The notes beneath the pieces are model-generated. The model searched no databases. It had not been told where the DNA came from and saw only the letters and a list, made by a program, of their open reading frames with translations. Below are positions 6,419 to 9,112 of a stretch of 9,112 nucleotides of DNA, in pieces (positions within the stretch are counted from its first letter, which is position 1; every line of letters starts with the position of its first letter). Origin of the DNA: JAHFOW01 sp046350595 (GTDB taxonomy: Bacteria; Planctomycetota; Brocadiia; Brocadiales; Brocadiaceae). Position numbers and translations under genes: made by a program. The stretch is from NCBI GenBank assembly GCA_046350595.1, contig JAXMAC010000122.1, positions 1 to 9,112 on the forward strand. Direction: 5' to 3'.

Positions 6419-7552
6419 CTACTCGGCGAGATTTGAGCCTTCGTAATAATACAATTCCTGTTCTTCTTTGTAGACCCTGGCGAATGATGCTTTTGCATGT
6501 TGATATAAATTATAGTCATTCTGAGCGTTTGCCTTATCCCCCACCAACTCATACGCCTTGCTTCTATTCAAATATGCATACGCATAGTCGTGATCAAGGG
6601 TTATTACTTTGGTAAACTCCCGGAGAGATTGGTCTGCCATGTTTTTCTTCAGATAAAGAACACCTAAATTATAATGCGGAGCGACTAACTGAGGATTAAG
6701 CTTTACTGCATGTTTGTATTCAACAATAGCCAGATCTGATCTATCCATCTTATTGTAAACATTTCCAAGATAATAACGGATTCTTGCATTATTCGCACAC
6801 AATGTTAATGCATTTTTGAACGCATCGAGGGCATCAGAATACAAATTTTTCACAAAATAAGAAATCCCCAAATTAATGTATGCATCTGCATACCTTGGAT
6901 TTATCTCAAGAGCGCGCTTATATTCAGCAATAGATTCGTCGAAATGGCCAGTTTTATAATACGTGATTCCCAGGTTAAAATGTGCTTTATCATAGGCTGG
7001 AGAAATTTCAATAGCTTTCTTATACATATCAGTTGCCTTGTCCTGATAATTAAGATCCTGATACAAGACTCCTAAATTAAAATATGCCTCTTTTTTTTGG
7101 GGTTCAAGTCCGATAGCCGTTTCATACTCGCGCTTAGCTTCTTCAAGAATATTATGCTTATAATAAACCAACCCAAGACGAAAGTGTGCGTCTGCATCAT
7201 TGGGATTTTTTTGCACATCTTTTAGGCATACCTTGGTCTCATCTTCCGGAGTTCCAAACTCTATGCTAACCTCAGACAATCTCTGGTATGCGTCAGCATA
7301 ATCGGGTTTTAGTTGTATCGCCGTGTTAAAAGCTTCGATTGCCTTCTCCGGGTTTCCTTTTTTATAGTAAGCATTTCCCAGCTTATAATAAATCTCAGGT
7401 TGTTTATTATTCTTTAACAGCAAACGCTCATACGCACGAATAGCATCCTCCCATCGTCCATCATCAAACAACTTATCCGGCAATTCACCTGCATACCCTG
7501 AGTAGGAGGTAAAAATAATAAAAAAGAAACCAGCCCGTAAAAATCGTTTCAA
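6419..7552 (-). CDS. Periplasmic TPR-repeat protein, second gene of a tandem pair
   Basis: The 377-residue protein begins with a signal peptide (basic KRFLR, hydrophobic 7-16, likely cleavage after GYA at 19-21). Ten consecutive 34-residue tetratricopeptide units follow from about residue 32 to 350, then a short charged, tyrosine-rich tail. TPR arrays bind partner proteins and have no catalytic role; the partner is unknown. Unit 3 is atypical and carries GTPEDE (100-105), matching GAPDDE in unit 3 of the upstream gene. The start codon is TTG, only 4 bp after the TAG of that gene and with no good ribosome site at normal spacing (the nearest GGAG is 19 nt away). Translation therefore probably depends on coupling to the upstream gene. 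No ATG or GTG in frame nearby offers a better start, and the signal peptide begins directly after the TTG. Confidence 0.85.
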   Translation of the reverse strand: MKRFLRAGFFFIIFTSYSGYAGELPDKLFDDGRWEDAIRAYERLLLKNNKQPEIYYKLGNAYYKKGNPEKAIEAFNTAIQLKPDYADAYQRLSEVSIEFGTPEDETKVCLKDVQKNPNDADAHFRLGLVYYKHNILEEAKREYETAIGLEPQKKEAYFNLGVLYQDLNYQDKATDMYKKAIEISPAYDKAHFNLGITYYKTGHFDESIAEYKRALEINPRYADAYINLGISYFVKNLYSDALDAFKNALTLCANNARIRYYLGNVYNKMDRSDLAIVEYKHAVKLNPQLVAPHYNLGVLYLKKNMADQSLREFTKVITLDHDYAYAYLNRSKAYELVGDKANAQNDYNLYQHAKASFARVYKEEQELYYYEGSNLAE

Positions 7553-7556
7553 CTTA

Positions 7557-8771
7557 CTAATTTGTTTTAGACTCCAATTCTTTGTCCAGCACCTGGTCCT
7601 TTAATGCAGGTGTTGTGCGCAGGAACATCTCCTTGATTTCATCCTGATTGTAAACCACGGCAGGATCTTTTCCTGTTCTCCACTTAGTAATCATTGAATA
7701 AGTAATGTAATCACTGTACGCCTTACTATGGTCACCCTTCATTGAATAGAGTTGAGCCCTATTATAATATGCGTCTTCATAAAGTGGATCTATCTTTTTG
7801 GCCACCTTGTCATACCATTCCATTGCCTTGTCGAGACGATCAAGCCTATGATAGATAACACCTATGTTATATGCCGCGTTCGCATGTTTTGGATTCTTTT
7901 CCAGTACTTTCATGTTTTCATCAAGCGCTTCGTCATACCGCTTTTGTAATGCAAAAACAATCGCCCTTTGATAACGTGCTTCGAGGTTATCAGGATTTAT
8001 CTCCATCGCCTTGTTATATTCTGCTATGGCTTCATCAAATTTCTTTTCTTTAAGTTTTATAAGTCCCAAAACAATATATGCGTCAGAATATTTTGGGTTA
8101 ACCTCAAGGGTCTTTTTAACTGCTTTTATAGCCTCATCAATCTTTCCCTGTTTATGCAAAGATATCGCAAGATTGTACTGCACCTTGTCATAGTTTGGTT
8201 CAATCTCAGCAGATTGACGGAATATCGTTTCTGCGTCGTCATACAAGCCCATATCTAAATAACCAACGCCAAGATTGTACATAATGTATGGATTTTTAGG
8301 TTCAAGTTCCAGTGCCCTTTTATATTGTTCTATGGCGTCTCTATCCTGTTCTAACTTATGATAGAACACACCAAGATCTACATACTTCAATGCATTATCA
8401 GGTTCATTCTGGATAGCCTTAAACCTTTTCTCGAACTCGTCATCGGGAGCGCCAATTTTTATAAACGTTTCGGCTAATTTCTTATGGGCATCTATATAAT
8501 TTGGATTTATATCAATCGCTTTTCTAAAATCATTTGCGGCTTCTTCCAGCTTCTCTTGTTCCAAATACACATTTCCTCTTCCAAAATGAGCATGGACAAG
8601 ATCCTCGCCACCCTCAATTGCTTTTGTGTATTCTGATAGTGCCTCGTCCAGCTTTTTTTCTTTTGCGAGACTGTCTGCAACACCAAGATGCTTCGTTGAC
8701 TTACCACATCCAGCAACCATAGAAGCAACGGCAATCAATATTACAAAAACAATGTATTTATAATTCCCCAT
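7557..8771 (-). CDS. TPR-repeat lipoprotein, first gene of a tandem pair
   Basis: The 404-residue protein has a lipoprotein signal peptide with lipobox VAGC and lipidation at C22. Residue +2 is Gly, not Asp, so in a typical Gram-negative it would go to the outer membrane. About ten TPR units run from residue 28 to 370 with classical patterns such as YNLGVGYLDMGLYDDAE. The third unit is atypical (GAPDDE, 107-112). A charged C-terminal extension of about 35 residues follows. The start ATG has a GGAG site 8 nt upstream and an upstream promoter is visible. It is the first cistron of an operon with the neighbouring TPR gene. The role is inferred as a membrane-tethered scaffold or assembly platform; the bound partner cannot be read from the sequence. 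Confidence 0.88.
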   Translation of the reverse strand: MGNYKYIVFVILIAVASMVAGCGKSTKHLGVADSLAKEKKLDEALSEYTKAIEGGEDLVHAHFGRGNVYLEQEKLEEAANDFRKAIDINPNYIDAHKKLAETFIKIGAPDDEFEKRFKAIQNEPDNALKYVDLGVFYHKLEQDRDAIEQYKRALELEPKNPYIMYNLGVGYLDMGLYDDAETIFRQSAEIEPNYDKVQYNLAISLHKQGKIDEAIKAVKKTLEVNPKYSDAYIVLGLIKLKEKKFDEAIAEYNKAMEINPDNLEARYQRAIVFALQKRYDEALDENMKVLEKNPKHANAAYNIGVIYHRLDRLDKAMEWYDKVAKKIDPLYEDAYYNRAQLYSMKGDHSKAYSDYITYSMITKWRTGKDPAVVYNQDEIKEMFLRTTPALKDQVLDKELESKTN

Positions 8772-8866
8772 AAAATCTCCATTAATGCATAAATAGTAAG
8801 AACTTTAGATGATTAGATTTGATATTCTTAGACGAAAAAAATATTATCGGTCTACATTTTTTTTAA

Positions 8867-8894
8867 AGTATATTTAAAATTTCTTTGTTTTCAA
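8867..8894 (-). promoter_or_regulatory. Sigma70-like promoter of the TPR operon
   Basis: On the minus strand, TTGAAA (8889-8894) and TATACT (8867-8872) each match 5 of 6 consensus bases and are 16 bp apart. The predicted start near 8860 gives a leader of about 88 nt before the ATG at 8771. The promoter lies immediately downstream of the preceding gene's terminator, so the TPR pair is probably its own transcription unit. Confidence 0.6.
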
Positions 8895-8897
8895 TAC

Positions 8898-8933
8898 AAA
8901 AAAAAGAAGCTGTGCAATTTCTTGCACAGCTTC
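8898..8933 (-). terminator. Rho-independent terminator of the partial gene at the window edge
   Basis: GAAGCTGTGCAA (8906-8917) pairs perfectly over 12 bp with TTGCACAGCTTC (8922-8933) around a TTTC loop. On the minus strand eight T follow (plus 8905-8898). It lies 42 nt past the stop codon at 8976 and separates that gene from the TPR operon. Confidence 0.9.
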
Positions 8934-8975
8934 CTTTCACTAACCTCTATCTTACCAGAAAGCAACTAATTCAAC

Positions 8976-9112
8976 TTAGTGTGCTTCCCTCATTGACCTT
9001 GCACCAGGATCAGTATGACCTTCTCCATGATGAGCTCCATGTTCGGGAGTCTTCCAACCGAGTTCTTTTATCTTCCTGTTGATGTACTCAACTTCCTCAG
9101 CAGGCGCATGGT
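8976..9112 (-). CDS. Unidentified protein, His-rich C-terminal end (partial)
   Basis: Only the last 44 codons and the TAA stop are in the window; the gene continues past position 9112. The frame is open to the edge and reads HAPAEEVEYINRKIKELGW, then a tail rich in His, Gly and Glu (GAHHGEGH) ending in MREAH. The match between the stop position and the strong terminator 42 nt further on supports a real gene, as does the helix-like EEVEYINRKIKEL segment. The tail has six histidines in about 22 residues, suggesting metal binding or a place in a haem or metalloprotein. An HAO-like or other multihaem protein is possible in this context, but no CXXCH is visible in this part. Confidence 0.7.
   Translation of the reverse strand, partial: HAPAEEVEYINRKIKELGWKTPEHGAHHGEGHTDPGARSMREAH

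Noticed and set aside
6322..6615. A 97-codon plus-strand frame
   Set aside because: It mostly overlaps the 3' end of the TPR gene on the other strand and has no supporting signal.
8885..9082. A 65-codon plus-strand frame near the window end
   Set aside because: It runs through the terminator hairpin and opposite the His-rich tail of the partial minus-strand gene.
1..9112. CRISPR array, tRNA, rRNA, insertion sequence or phage genes
   Set aside because: No regularly spaced direct repeats, clover-leaf-like segment, transposase or integrase motif was seen. The repetitive stretch at 6419-8771 is protein-level TPR coding.

Overview
The window is about 9.1 kb of AT-rich bacterial chromosome. It holds five complete protein genes, one further complete gene of unknown function, and the 3' end of a seventh gene. 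The content suggests a Gram-negative, respiratory, anaerobe-like bacterium. One gene is an 11-haem membrane-anchored cytochrome c. Another is an Aquifex-type aconitase. The remaining complete genes all carry export signals, including a TPR lipoprotein. This mix, with modest GC, fits an anammox planctomycete (Candidatus Brocadiales: Kuenenia, Brocadia, Jettenia), but that is inference; no ribosomal or anammox-diagnostic gene lies in the window.

Layout. Positions 1-260 are non-coding: a REP-like hairpin (45-78), an intrinsic terminator (115-166) and a UUCG-capped hairpin at the aconitase stop. Positions 261-2189 (minus) encode aconitate hydratase. A near-perfect intrinsic terminator (2237-2273) separates it from the upstream minus-strand 11-haem NapC/NirT-type cytochrome (2306-3523). 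A 336-bp AT-rich divergent region follows, with a good sigma70-like promoter for the plus strand. Two plus-strand genes for exported proteins come next: a small unknown protein (3860-4405, with its own terminator) and a zinc-ribbon/TPR/FGE-sulfatase-domain protein (4528-6138). A 280-bp convergent gap contains a palindromic repeat. Two tandem minus-strand TPR genes follow: a lipoprotein (7557-8771, transcribed first) and a periplasmic paralogue (6419-7552, TTG start 4 bp after the first gene's stop). A promoter (8867-8894) and the terminator of the next gene (8898-8933) lie upstream. The window ends in the His-rich C-terminus of an unidentified minus-strand gene.

How the genes may work together. 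The cytochrome probably takes electrons from the quinone pool and passes them to a periplasmic (or anammoxosomal) partner that is not in the window. Aconitase serves the citrate/isocitrate step. The TPR pair and the zinc-ribbon/TPR/FGE-like protein look like scaffolds or assembly factors outside the cytoplasm. Their juxtaposition suggests an envelope-associated module, but no shared complex can be proven from sequence. The most unusual items are the fused 11-haem cytochrome, the FGE-like protein that lacks the catalytic cysteines and carries exported zinc ribbons, and the register-matched duplication of ten-repeat TPR proteins.
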